14,009 nt of DNA from Lysobacterales bacterium. GTDB lineage: Bacteria > Pseudomonadota > Gammaproteobacteria > Xanthomonadales > Xanthomonadaceae. The notes beneath the pieces are model-generated. The model worked only from the letters and a program-made list of their open reading frames with translations. It was not told the DNA's origin and made no database searches. Where the stretch lies: assembly GCA_020442545.1 (NCBI GenBank), contig JAGRJX010000117.1:1-14009 (forward strand), in the 5' to 3' direction. The translations under genes were made by a program, and so were the position numbers. Positions 1 through 6,881 of the stretch are shown piece after piece; position 1 is the first letter of the stretch, and each line of letters opens with the position of its first letter.

Positions 1-1173
1 TGGTGGTGGCGCGGCCGGCGGCGGCGGTGGCGGCATGGCCGGTTCGGCCTTCTTCACCCGACGGAACAGGAAGTAGAACGCCACCACGGCGATGCCGACC
101 AGCGTCAAGCCCAGCAGGGGGCGATACCAGAGCCAGGCCAGCGCGATGGTTCCCAGTGACAGCACCACGGCCAGCAGCAGCGACACGAAGCCGGTGCCGG
201 CACCGACGATGCGCCCGGCCAGCGGAATGACATCGGCCAGCACCACCAGCGGCTTGAACAGGAAGGTGAAGCCCAGCCACATCAGCGCCACGCCACCGAT
301 CCGCAGCAACCAGGTCAAGGCCGTGTTGTCGGCCTGCGCCTTCTCGAACATGGCGTCGGCGCCAACCGTGCCACTTCGCAGCAACAGCAGTTCGCGACCG
401 CCGCTGGTGGTGAACGGCTTCAGGCTGCTGCCCGACTGCTGGGCAATGATCGAATGCGTGCCTTCCGGAATGATCGAGAAACTCACGCGGATGTCGCCCA
501 CCTGCGGACTGCCGGAATCGACGCCGCGATAGAACTCGTCACCCTCGCGCTTGAAGGCCGCGTCATTCGCCCGCGCTTCAGCCGGCGGCGAAAAACGCGC
601 CTTGCCACCGAGGCGACTCAGCATGGACTGGTCTAGGCGGAAGCCGCCCAGACGACCGCCCGGCGCTGTCCAGCTGCCATCATCCAGCGGCATGCCGGCC
701 GGGTTGCGGTGACCATCCGGCGCATGGAAGTCGTCGGAATCGTGCAGCCGCGATGACCATTCCTTCTTGTAGGAATACTCCGTCACCGTCTCGGTGCCCC
801 CGCCGATCTTTTTCTTGGTCTTCGAATCGCGGTTTTCGGTCCACTGGTACATCTCGACCGAACGCGACAGGTTCAGCGCCGCCACCTGGAAGTTGAAATC
901 CGGCTCGGTGAGCTTCCTGTCCGCGGTCACCTTGCCGCTGACATGTACCAGTTTGCCGTTGTTCTCAGTGCGAACCGCCGCCTCCGCCACGCTGACCACG
1001 GACGCTTCCCCTTCGGCCAGATCCTGTGCCCGATGCACGGCACGGCCTTCGTTCCACCACTCCAGGGCGAACGCCGCAATGATGAACAACAGACCAAACA
1101 GCAGGCCGCTGAATGCGCCCTTCAGGCGCGAGCCCCAGCCGCGGTGGGTGACTTCTCGAAATACGTCATTCAT
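1..1173 (-). CDS. TMEM43-family integral membrane protein, C-terminus cut by the left edge
   Basis: The minus-strand frame from the ATG at 1171-1173 is open for 391 codons to base 1 with no stop, so the 3' end is missing. The start is supported by a GAGGAA ribosome site 6 bases upstream. The protein opens with one hydrophobic helix (about residues 19-37) followed by the family-like stretch ALEWWNEGRAV. A long soluble region follows (about 40-285). Three or so hydrophobic helices crowd the C-terminal part (about 285-370, including WLLRIGGVALMWLGFTFLF). It ends in a basic segment (FRRVKKAEP) and a run of prolines broken by two alanines. This architecture matches bacterial TMEM43 proteins, usually about 350-400 residues, so little is probably lost. 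The biochemical role of the bacterial members is unknown to me. No co-transcribed neighbour is visible; purT upstream is 350 bases away on the same strand. Confidence 0.85.
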   Translation of the reverse strand, partial: MNDVFREVTHRGWGSRLKGAFSGLLFGLLFIIAAFALEWWNEGRAVHRAQDLAEGEASVVSVAEAAVRTENNGKLVHVSGKVTADRKLTEPDFNFQVAALNLSRSVEMYQWTENRDSKTKKKIGGGTETVTEYSYKKEWSSRLHDSDDFHAPDGHRNPAGMPLDDGSWTAPGGRLGGFRLDQSMLSRLGGKARFSPPAEARANDAAFKREGDEFYRGVDSGSPQVGDIRVSFSIIPEGTHSIIAQQSGSSLKPFTTSGGRELLLLRSGTVGADAMFEKAQADNTALTWLLRIGGVALMWLGFTFLFKPLVVLADVIPLAGRIVGAGTGFVSLLLAVVLSLGTIALAWLWYRPLLGLTLVGIAVVAFYFLFRRVKKAEPAMPPPPPPAAPPP

Positions 1174-1523
1174 GTCGATTCCTCGTCAATCACTCGTCCG
1201 GATGGGCCTCTCCCGCCGGCCGCGCCGCCATGCTTGCGCAACCCCGTTGCAAACGGCTTCGTCTCCGTAGCGGACAACTTGCTGCCCTGCCGGTGCGGAG
1301 CCGGCTCCGACCTTCGGGGCGACGATGAACAGGCCCGATCCGGTTACCTGTTGACCGCAGAGTCTATGGCAACGCTGAACCCGTGTCCGCCACCGGCATG
1401 ATGCCCCGGTTGCTCGCCAGTCCTGTCACCGGCTGAAGGCGACGCCGATCAGGTATCCGCAGCCATCGCTGCGCGACGGGCGTGTGGCCCCAACCGCTTG
1501 ATTTCACATGACGGGCTGATGCT
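1174..1523. other. Intergenic gap between TMEM43-like gene and purT
   Basis: I find no convincing gene in these 350 bases. They contain a perfect 14-base palindrome, CGGAGCCGGCTCCG, at 1296-1309. There is also a 13-codon minus-strand reading frame at 1231-1190, which ends 16 bases before the TMEM43-like start and has no clear ribosome site. No good terminator with a T-run follows purT, and no confident promoter for the TMEM43-like gene could be picked. The gap probably holds that gene's promoter and leader. Confidence 0.5.
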
Positions 1524-2714
1524 TCAATCGGCTTTGGCTGCCAGTTCCACGGTCATCGCCGCGGCCGCGTCAGTCGCCTTGCGACGCGCCACCTCGACGG
1601 TGGAACCGCGCGCCAGCGTCACCGCAACGCGGCGCGAGCCCTGCACCATCGGCTTGCCGAACAGGCGCAGCGCGGTATCGGGTTCGTTCAGTGCGGCGTC
1701 CACGCCCTTGAACTGCGGCACGCCGTGTCCTTCAGCGACCACGGCACAGGATGCCGACGGGCCGAACTGGCGGATTACCGGGATCGGCAGACCGAGAATC
1801 GCACGGGCATGCAGCGCGAACTGCGGCAGTTCTTGCGAGATCAGGGTGACCAGGCCGGTGTCATGCGGGCGCGGCGAGACTTCGCTGAACCAGACCTCGT
1901 CGCCCTTCACGAACAGCTCGACGCCGAAAATGCCGCGACCGCCAAGGTCGTCGACTACTGCGCGCGCGACGTCCTGAGCGCGCTGCAGCGCGAGGTCGCT
2001 CATCGGCTGCGGCTGCCAGCTTTCGCGGTAGTCGCCGGCTTCCTGGCGGTGGCCGATCGGCTGACAGAAGCTGACGCCGTCGCGATGACGCAGTGTCAGC
2101 AGGGTGATTTCGTAGTCGAAATCGATGAAACCTTCGACGATGACGCGACCTCTGCCGGCGCGACCGCCGGTCTGCGCATAGTCCCAGGATGCCTGGATAT
2201 CGGCATCGGTCTTGACCGTGCTCTGGCCCTTGCCGGAACTGGACATCACCGGCTTGACCAGGCAGGGCAGACCGATGGCGGCAATGGCATCGCGATATTC
2301 GGCTTCGTCGTCGCAGAAGCGGTACGGTGAAGTCGGCAGGCCCAGCGTTTCGGCCGCGAGGCGACGGATGCCTTCGCGATCCATGGTCAGTCGCGCGGCG
2401 CGCGCGGTCGGAATCACCTTGAGTCCTTCGGCTTCCAGCTCGACCAGCGTCTGCGTGTGGATCGCCTCGATTTCCGGCACCACGAGATCGGGCTTCTCCT
2501 CGACGATCAGCGCGCGCAGCGCAGCGGGATCGAGCATGTCCAGAACATGGCTGCGATGCGCCACCTGCATGGCCGGCGCGTTGGCGTAGCGGTCGGCGGC
2601 GATGACCTCCACACCGAAGCGCTGCAGCTCGATCACCACTTCCTTGCCGAGCTCACCGGAACCCAGCAGCAGGACGCGGGTCGAATTCGGGGTCAACGGC
2701 GTGGCGATGTTCAT
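1524..2714 (-). CDS. purT: Formate-dependent phosphoribosylglycinamide formyltransferase (GAR transformylase 2)
   Basis: PurT uses formate and ATP to formylate glycinamide ribonucleotide, the folate-independent version of step three of de novo purine synthesis, in the cytoplasm. The 396-residue product is the length expected (E. coli PurT is 392). Family signatures are clear: a nucleotide-fold start GSGELGKEV (residues 18-26), DRYANAPAMQVAHRSH, PEIEAI, the ATP-grasp core VKPVMSSSGKGQ, GHRQEAGDYRESWQP, and the metal/ATP segment FSEVSPRPHDTG. The frame extends a further 51 codons upstream, but I start at the ATG at 2712-2714. From there the protein aligns with known PurT N-termini, and an AAGG ribosome site lies 8 bases before it. 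A TACAAT -10 box is about 54 bases upstream. The gene is monocistronic as far as visible and divergent from the transglutaminase-like gene. Confidence 0.97.
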   Translation of the reverse strand: MNIATPLTPNSTRVLLLGSGELGKEVVIELQRFGVEVIAADRYANAPAMQVAHRSHVLDMLDPAALRALIVEEKPDLVVPEIEAIHTQTLVELEAEGLKVIPTARAARLTMDREGIRRLAAETLGLPTSPYRFCDDEAEYRDAIAAIGLPCLVKPVMSSSGKGQSTVKTDADIQASWDYAQTGGRAGRGRVIVEGFIDFDYEITLLTLRHRDGVSFCQPIGHRQEAGDYRESWQPQPMSDLALQRAQDVARAVVDDLGGRGIFGVELFVKGDEVWFSEVSPRPHDTGLVTLISQELPQFALHARAILGLPIPVIRQFGPSASCAVVAEGHGVPQFKGVDAALNEPDTALRLFGKPMVQGSRRVAVTLARGSTVEVARRKATDAAAAMTVELAAKAD

Positions 2715-2756
2715 GGTGGCGGCCTTCTGGGTGGTGAACGGCAGGCAGGATGTGGC

Positions 2757-2790
2757 GAAAGCGCGGCATTGTAGCGGCCACCGCGCTTCC
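2757..2790. repeat. Inverted repeat bracketing the purT -10 box
   Basis: The arms are GAAAGCGCGG (2757-2766) and CCGCGCTTCC (2781-2790), complementary at nine of ten positions, separated by 14 bases that contain the -10 box. It could be an operator for a dimeric regulator or a chance GC-rich repeat. The regulator is unknown. Confidence 0.35.
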
Positions 2791-2796
2791 GACGAA
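2768..2796 (-). promoter_or_regulatory. Likely purT promoter, -10 inside an inverted repeat
   Basis: On the minus strand, TACAAT (bases 2768-2773 of the plus strand read as ATTGTA) matches TATAAT at five of six positions. The -35 position, 17 bases away (TTCGTC), is weak. Transcription would begin near 2761, giving a leader of about 47 bases. The -10 lies between the arms of a 9-of-10 inverted repeat (2757-2766 and 2781-2790). No resemblance to the E. coli PurR box was seen. Confidence 0.45.
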
Positions 2797-2872
2797 GGTC
2801 CACGCTGACGCTGCTGTCCGCATCTGTCATCCTGCCCCGTACCTGCATCCAGCTGTCCGCACATCACGAACC

Positions 2873-4327
2873 ATGCCTGCGTTTTCCCGCCTTGCCCTGC
2901 TCGCCTCGCTGCTGTTCACGCCGCTTGCCGCTGCCCGCGACGGAGCATCCGCCGTCGACGAAAGCTTCTTCCGCGTCGATCTGGACGGTCACCGCGTTGG
3001 CACGCTGCATAGCCAGAGGATCGCGGGCGACGACCGGGTGATGACGCGAGAGCGCATGAGCATGACGCTGGGCCGCGGCGGCACGCAGCTGACCATCAGC
3101 AGCGACCGACGCCAGGAAGAAACCAGCGACGGCCGGCCCATCCGTTTTGCCACGCGCACCGACGCGGCGGGATCGGTCAGCGAATGGGAAGGCGATATCG
3201 ACGCGGACGGCAGTCTGCGCATCGACGTGCAGCGCGGCAATGCACCGCGCCTTGAGCAGATGCCGTGGCCCCGGGGTGCGCTGCTCAGCGAAGGGCTCCG
3301 GCTGGAACAGACTAGGCACGGTTACAAGGCCGGCACTCGCTACCGGATGAAGGCCTTCGACACGGACGGCCTGCAGGCCTACGACATCGACGTCGAGGTC
3401 GGCGAGGCCGCCGCGATGGAGGTCAATGGCCGCAAGGAACACCTGATTCCGGTCAGGCAGCGGCTGCACTTCCCGCGCGGCACGACGGAAAGCACCAGTT
3501 GGGTGCGTGCGGACGGCACTCTGCGCCGCTCGCAGCTGCCGGTGATGGGGCTGGAACTCACCATGACCGCCTGCGATCACGCCTGCGACCAGGATGCCGT
3601 CGATGACACCGACGTACTGGCGGCGACGCTGACGCGCTCGCCCCGGCCACTGACACTGCCCGAGCGCCACCGGCCGCTGGAACTGCTGCTGGAGGCGGAG
3701 GGCGCGGCGGCGACGTCCATGCACTCGCTGGGCGAGGTTCCCGGTCAACAGGTGAACCCCGACAGCCAATCCGGCCGCTACCGCCTGCGCATCGATCCGC
3801 TGGGCGCCATCGGGTCGCCACCCGGGCCCGATGACCTGCGCGCCACGCGCTGGTTGCAGAGCGACGACCCGAAACTGCTTGACTTCGCCCGCAGCCATGC
3901 GGATGGACACGACAGCGCCGGCAGCATCATGGCTGCGCTGGAAAAAGCAGTGCGCTCGCACATCAGCGACAAGTCGCTGCGCATCGGCTACGCCTCAGCC
4001 TCGGAAACCCTGCACAGCCGCGAAGGCGATTGCACAGAACATGCCCTGCTGCTCGCCGCGCTTGCCCGTGCCAGCGGCATCCCGGCACGCGTCGCCACCG
4101 GTCTTGTCTACTCCGACCGCTACGCCGGCCAGCGTGACGTGTTCATCCCGCACGCCTGGGTGCAGGCCTGGGTCGGCGGGAAATGGCGCGGCTACGATGC
4201 CGCGCTCAATGGCATGGACAGCGGGCATCTGGCCATTGGCGTGGGCGATGGCGATCCGTACCGCTACTATGAGGGCATGTCCGTACTCGGAAATCTCAAG
4301 ATCATCGACGTGGAGGCCGTACCGTGA
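2873..4327 (+). CDS. Secreted transglutaminase-like (cysteine protease fold) protein
   Basis: This 484-residue protein has a signal peptide (residues 1 to about 21, MPAFSRLALLASLLFTPLAA then AR), so it is probably periplasmic or outer-membrane associated. A long beta-rich N-terminal half (about 25-270) resembles domains that precede transglutaminase-like modules. The catalytic module occupies about residues 330-460. It shows the full Cys-His-Asp triad: Cys387 in GDCTEHALLLAALARASGIP, His427 in PHAWVQAW, and Asp442 in GYDAAL. Members of this superfamily act as proteases, peptide-modifying enzymes or transglutaminases; the substrate here is unknown. The frame is open 41 codons further upstream, but only the ATG at 2873 gives a signal peptide. 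No strong ribosome site is visible before it. The stop overlaps the next gene's GTG by four bases, which implies translational coupling. Confidence 0.85.
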   Translation: MPAFSRLALLASLLFTPLAAARDGASAVDESFFRVDLDGHRVGTLHSQRIAGDDRVMTRERMSMTLGRGGTQLTISSDRRQEETSDGRPIRFATRTDAAGSVSEWEGDIDADGSLRIDVQRGNAPRLEQMPWPRGALLSEGLRLEQTRHGYKAGTRYRMKAFDTDGLQAYDIDVEVGEAAAMEVNGRKEHLIPVRQRLHFPRGTTESTSWVRADGTLRRSQLPVMGLELTMTACDHACDQDAVDDTDVLAATLTRSPRPLTLPERHRPLELLLEAEGAAATSMHSLGEVPGQQVNPDSQSGRYRLRIDPLGAIGSPPGPDDLRATRWLQSDDPKLLDFARSHADGHDSAGSIMAALEKAVRSHISDKSLRIGYASASETLHSREGDCTEHALLLAALARASGIPARVATGLVYSDRYAGQRDVFIPHAWVQAWVGGKWRGYDAALNGMDSGHLAIGVGDGDPYRYYEGMSVLGNLKIIDVEAVP

Positions 4328-5319
4328 CGCGCTGGATTGGCATCATGCTGGCGTTGCTGAGCGTTTCCGTCGTCTTTGCGCAACCCCGCAAGGCGGATCA
4401 GGACGATCCGGAACCTTTCGACCGCAGTCTGCTGGCATTGCGCGGCACACTGGAATCAGCATCCCTGGTGGCATTGATCACCGACCCGGACCTCGCCGAA
4501 ATCAGCGGTATCGCGGCGTCACGACGCCACCCCGGCCTGTTCTGGGTTCACAACGACAGCGGCGACAGCGCACGTCTGTTCGCCATTGACAGGCACGGCA
4601 AGCGCCAGGCGAGCCTCAGGCTGCAGGGCGTGAACAGCCGGGACTGGGAAGATGTCGCTGCCTTCCGCTACCGCGGCCATGACTACCTGCTGGTGGCGGA
4701 TACCGGCGACAACGGCGGCGTGCGTCACGAACTCTCGCTGCAGGTGGTGGAGGAGCCCGACGCCCTGGGCAGCACCGAGGCGCCCGCCGCCTGGACCATC
4801 CGCTTCCGCTGGCCGGACGGACCGCGCGACTGCGAAGCGGTTGCCGTCGACGCGGTCGAGGGCTACGTCTATCTGGTCAGCAAGAAGCGTATCCCGGCGG
4901 AACTCTGGCGGGTGACGCTTGCGCCCGCTGACAGGGTTCTCGTCGCCGAGGAAGTCACCACGCTGGGCGGCATCATCCAGCCCACGGAGCGGGATCTGCA
5001 GCTAAATCCGGTCTACGGACGCTACCGTTCGCAGATTACCGGTGCCGACCTGAGCCCCGACCGGAAGCGGCTTGTGGTGCTCAACTACCGGGGACTGTAC
5101 GTCTTTGAACGCAATGCCGACGGGCAATGGCCGGCGGAGCGGGTGGAACCGGTACTGTCGCTGGATCTTCCATGGCTTCCCCAGGCCGAGGCGATTGCCT
5201 TCGACCCGGATGGAAAGTCCGTCTGGGTCAGTTCCGAACGCCTGCCCGCCCCGTTGCTGCATATCGTGCTGGAAACCGCAGGCGCGCCGGCAAGCGGACA
5301 ACACGATACCGGACACTGA
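4324..5319 (+). CDS. Secreted beta-propeller-like protein of unknown function
   Basis: The gene starts with GTG at 4324, overlapping the upstream TGA (GTGA). The 331-residue product has a signal peptide (cleavage likely VFA|QP, after residue 19). The body carries repeated blade-like motifs: ISGIA (60-64), HNDSGD (76-81), DWEDVAAF (107-114), ADTGDN (125-130), DCEAVAVD (169-176), ITGADLSPD (238-246) and EAIAFDPDGKSVWVSS (289-304). These acidic, glycine-rich motifs recur in secreted propeller proteins, including phytase-like and SdiA-regulated groups. I cannot assign a substrate or catalytic residues. Translational coupling to the transglutaminase-like gene suggests that the two secreted proteins act together on the same extracytoplasmic target. 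No clear terminator follows; a short palindrome, GCGAAAGGTTTCGC (5365-5378), has no T-run. Confidence 0.8.
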   Translation: MTRWIGIMLALLSVSVVFAQPRKADQDDPEPFDRSLLALRGTLESASLVALITDPDLAEISGIAASRRHPGLFWVHNDSGDSARLFAIDRHGKRQASLRLQGVNSRDWEDVAAFRYRGHDYLLVADTGDNGGVRHELSLQVVEEPDALGSTEAPAAWTIRFRWPDGPRDCEAVAVDAVEGYVYLVSKKRIPAELWRVTLAPADRVLVAEEVTTLGGIIQPTERDLQLNPVYGRYRSQITGADLSPDRKRLVVLNYRGLYVFERNADGQWPAERVEPVLSLDLPWLPQAEAIAFDPDGKSVWVSSERLPAPLLHIVLETAGAPASGQHDTGH

Positions 5320-5506
5320 CAGCCCATCGCGGCCCCATGCTGAATGCCTGATGCCGCGCTCGTGGCGAAAGGTTTCGCAAGGCAGATCCCTGCAAGCGTT
5401 CGGCTATCCCCGGCCAGGTCGATCCACGGAGCATCGGTCACAGGGAGATCGCGACGGCGTCATGTGCGGCGCAACACGGCCTGCGGACGGATTCATTCTG
5501 CCGTTG

Positions 5507-5536
5507 TTGCGCATAGTGATATCGTTTTGATATCAT
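5507..5536 (+). promoter_or_regulatory. Candidate promoter of the SPFH operon
   Basis: The -10 box TATCAT (5531-5536) matches TATAAT at five of six positions. A weak -35, TTGCGC (5507-5512), lies 18 bases upstream. Transcription would begin near 5543, leaving a leader of about 68 bases. The leader contains an eight-pair potential stem (5546-5553 with 5575-5582, one G-U pair). Confidence 0.45.
5517..5535. promoter_or_regulatory. 19-base inverted repeat, probable operator
   Basis: TGATATC (5517-5523) and GATATCA (5529-5535) are perfect inverted arms separated by GTTTT. The site is AT-rich in an otherwise GC-rich region and overlaps the spacer and -10 of the only plausible promoter. A protein bound here would block RNA polymerase. 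The RHH protein encoded two genes downstream (6521-6709) is the natural candidate for autoregulation. That assignment is inference. Confidence 0.6.
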
Positions 5537-5610
5537 TCCCTTCAGGAAGGTGCCCCGCTGACTGTCCGCGAAGCGCGCCTTCTGGTGACACAACGACGTG
5601 GAGAATCGTC

Positions 5611-6474
5611 ATGAGAGAGCAACCCATTTCCTCGCTGCCGGGCATTCCGGTGCTGCTGGTCGTGATCCTCGCCCTGCTTGGTGCGGCTGCGCTGTTCATC
5701 AGCGGCATCAACGCCGGCAGCCCGCTGCCCATCATCGGTGCGGTGCTGATCGCACTGGTACTGCTGGTCTGTCTCGGCGGCTTCTACATGGTGGAACCCA
5801 ACCAGACCGCCGTGCTGAGCCTGTTCGGCAAATATGTGGGCACGGTGAACGAGACCGGCCTGCGCTGGAACAACCCGTTCTTCTCGGCGCGCAAGGTCAG
5901 CATGCGCGTGCGCAACTTCGAGAGCGGCAAGCTCAAGGTCAATGAGCTGGAAGGCAGCCCGATCGAGATCGCGGCGGTCATCGTCTGGCAGGTGGTGGAC
6001 AGCGCCGAGGCCGTCTACAACGTCGACGACTACGAGAGCTTCGTGCACATCCAGTCCGAATCCGCGCTGCGTGCGATGGCCACCAGCTATCCGTATGACC
6101 AGCATGAGGACGGCCAGATTTCGCTACGCAGCCATCCGCAGGAAATCAGCCAGCACTTGAAGGAGCAGCTGGACGAGCGCCTGTCGACCGCTGGCGTCAA
6201 CATCATCGACGCGCGCATCAGTCACCTCGCCTACTCACCGGAGATCGCCCAGGCCATGCTGCAGCGCCAGCAGGCTAACGCCGTGGTCGCAGCGCGAACC
6301 CGCATCGTCTACGGCGCGGTGAGCATGGTCGAGATGGCGCTGGAAGAGCTGAAAAAAGCCGGCGTGGTCGAGCTGGATGAGGAGCGCAAGGCCAACATGG
6401 TCAGCAACCTGCTGGTGGTGCTGTGCTCGGATCGCGCCACCCAGCCGGTGGTGAACACGGGCTCGCTGTACTGA
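5611..6474 (+). CDS. SPFH (band 7/prohibitin-like) domain membrane protein
   Basis: The ATG at 5611 has a GGAG ribosome site 7-8 bases upstream and gives 287 residues. A longer upstream frame has no support. Two hydrophobic helices (about 12-31 and 38-60) form an N-terminal hairpin anchor. The SPFH core follows: VEPNQTAVLSLFGKYVGTV, GLRWNNPFF, MRVRNFESGKLKVNELEG, EIAAVIVWQVVDSAEAVY, and a helical C-terminal part with ARISHLAYSPEIAQAMLQRQ. It ends QPVVNTGSLY. SPFH proteins oligomerise at membranes and scaffold microdomains or partner proteases. There is no NfeD-like or protease partner here. The following small genes suggest a distinct SPFH subfamily linked to an RHH regulator. I recall similar SPFH-RHH neighbours in actinobacteria, unverified here. 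Confidence 0.92.
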   Translation: MREQPISSLPGIPVLLVVILALLGAAALFISGINAGSPLPIIGAVLIALVLLVCLGGFYMVEPNQTAVLSLFGKYVGTVNETGLRWNNPFFSARKVSMRVRNFESGKLKVNELEGSPIEIAAVIVWQVVDSAEAVYNVDDYESFVHIQSESALRAMATSYPYDQHEDGQISLRSHPQEISQHLKEQLDERLSTAGVNIIDARISHLAYSPEIAQAMLQRQQANAVVAARTRIVYGAVSMVEMALEELKKAGVVELDEERKANMVSNLLVVLCSDRATQPVVNTGSLY

Positions 6475-6482
6475 GGCCGGAG

Positions 6483-6510
6483 CGCGGCGGGGGCCTCCAC
6501 CGCCGCCGCG
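6483..6510 (+). other. GC-rich hairpin between the SPFH and RHH genes
   Basis: CGCGGCGG (6483-6490) and CCGCCGCG (6503-6510) form a perfect 8-pair all-GC stem with a 12-base loop. It begins 9 bases after the SPFH stop and ends 10 bases before the RHH start. There is no T-run, so an intrinsic terminator is unlikely. It could protect the upstream message or reduce translation of the RHH gene, which lacks a visible ribosome site. Confidence 0.5.
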
Positions 6511-6520
6511 ACCTTCTGTG

Positions 6521-6709
6521 ATGAGCAAGAAGAAAGCCTATCCACTGCGCATCAGCGAGCACGTGCTCGAAGCCGTTGCCCGCTGGGCCGACGACGAGCT
6601 GCGCAGCATCAACGCACAGATCGAATACGCGCTGCGCGACGCGCTGCGCAAGGCCGGTCGGCTGAAGCAGGAAACCGACGACACGGGAGACGAATCCGAT
6701 GGCCAATGA
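6521..6709 (+). CDS. Ribbon-helix-helix (Arc/CopG-like) DNA-binding protein
   Basis: This 62-residue protein matches the Arc-type RHH fold. A basic N-terminus (MSKKK) leads into the beta strand YPLRI (residues 7-11). Helix one covers about 13-27 (EHVLEAVARWADDEL), then RSINAQIEYALRDALRK (28-44) holds helix two. A charged acidic tail follows. RHH proteins dimerise and insert paired strands into the major groove, usually at inverted or direct repeats, and often repress their own operon. The start could be the GTG at 6518 or the adjacent ATG at 6521; I chose the ATG. No Shine-Dalgarno is visible. The 3' end overlaps the DUF4177 gene by 11 bases. No toxin gene accompanies it, so an antitoxin role is unlikely. 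The 19-base repeat at 5517-5535 is its likely target. Confidence 0.85.
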   Translation: MSKKKAYPLRISEHVLEAVARWADDELRSINAQIEYALRDALRKAGRLKQETDDTGDESDGQ

Positions 6710-6881
6710 CCGCTGGAGCTATCAGGTGGTGGAAATCAAGCCCGGTTTCTGGGGCAACCACAAGAACGAGCCGATCCAGGAGCGCCTCAACCAGCTCGGC
6801 ATGCAGGGCTGGGAACTGGTCAACGCGGTGCAATCAGGGCCGCTGCGTCCCATCCGGCTGTTCCTGAAGAAACCATCGTGA
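6699..6881 (+). CDS. DUF4177 small protein
   Basis: This 60-residue protein has the DUF4177 pattern: an N-terminal strand WSYQVVEIK (residues 6-14), a helix with IQERLNQLGMQ (26-36), the hallmark GWELV (37-41), and a final strand RLFLKKPS. Function is unknown across the family. A GGGAGA ribosome site lies about 9 bases before the ATG, inside the RHH gene. It overlaps the RHH gene by 11 bases and the next gene by 4, so all three are probably translated together. It has no signal peptide or membrane helix and is predicted cytoplasmic. Confidence 0.8.
   Translation: MANDRWSYQVVEIKPGFWGNHKNEPIQERLNQLGMQGWELVNAVQSGPLRPIRLFLKKPS

Noticed and set aside
1190..1231. 13-codon upstream reading frame before the TMEM43-like gene
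   Set aside because: It has no ribosome site and no sequence signature. It is too short to support from one genome.
1296..1309. CGGAGCCGGCTCCG palindrome as a REP-type element
   Set aside because: Only one copy was noticed in the window and it has no flanking structure, so a repeat family cannot be claimed.
2864..3961. Minus-strand open frame (365 codons) opposite the transglutaminase-like gene
   Set aside because: It is antisense to a gene with a signal peptide and catalytic triad. Its translation shows no recognisable motif.
5365..5378. GCGAAAGGTTTCGC as terminator of the propeller gene
   Set aside because: The stem is short and no T-run follows, so it is noted only as a palindrome.
6521..6881. 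RHH and DUF4177 genes as a toxin-antitoxin pair
   Set aside because: DUF4177 is not a known toxin family, and the pair sits inside an SPFH operon. The gene order does not match a toxin-antitoxin module.
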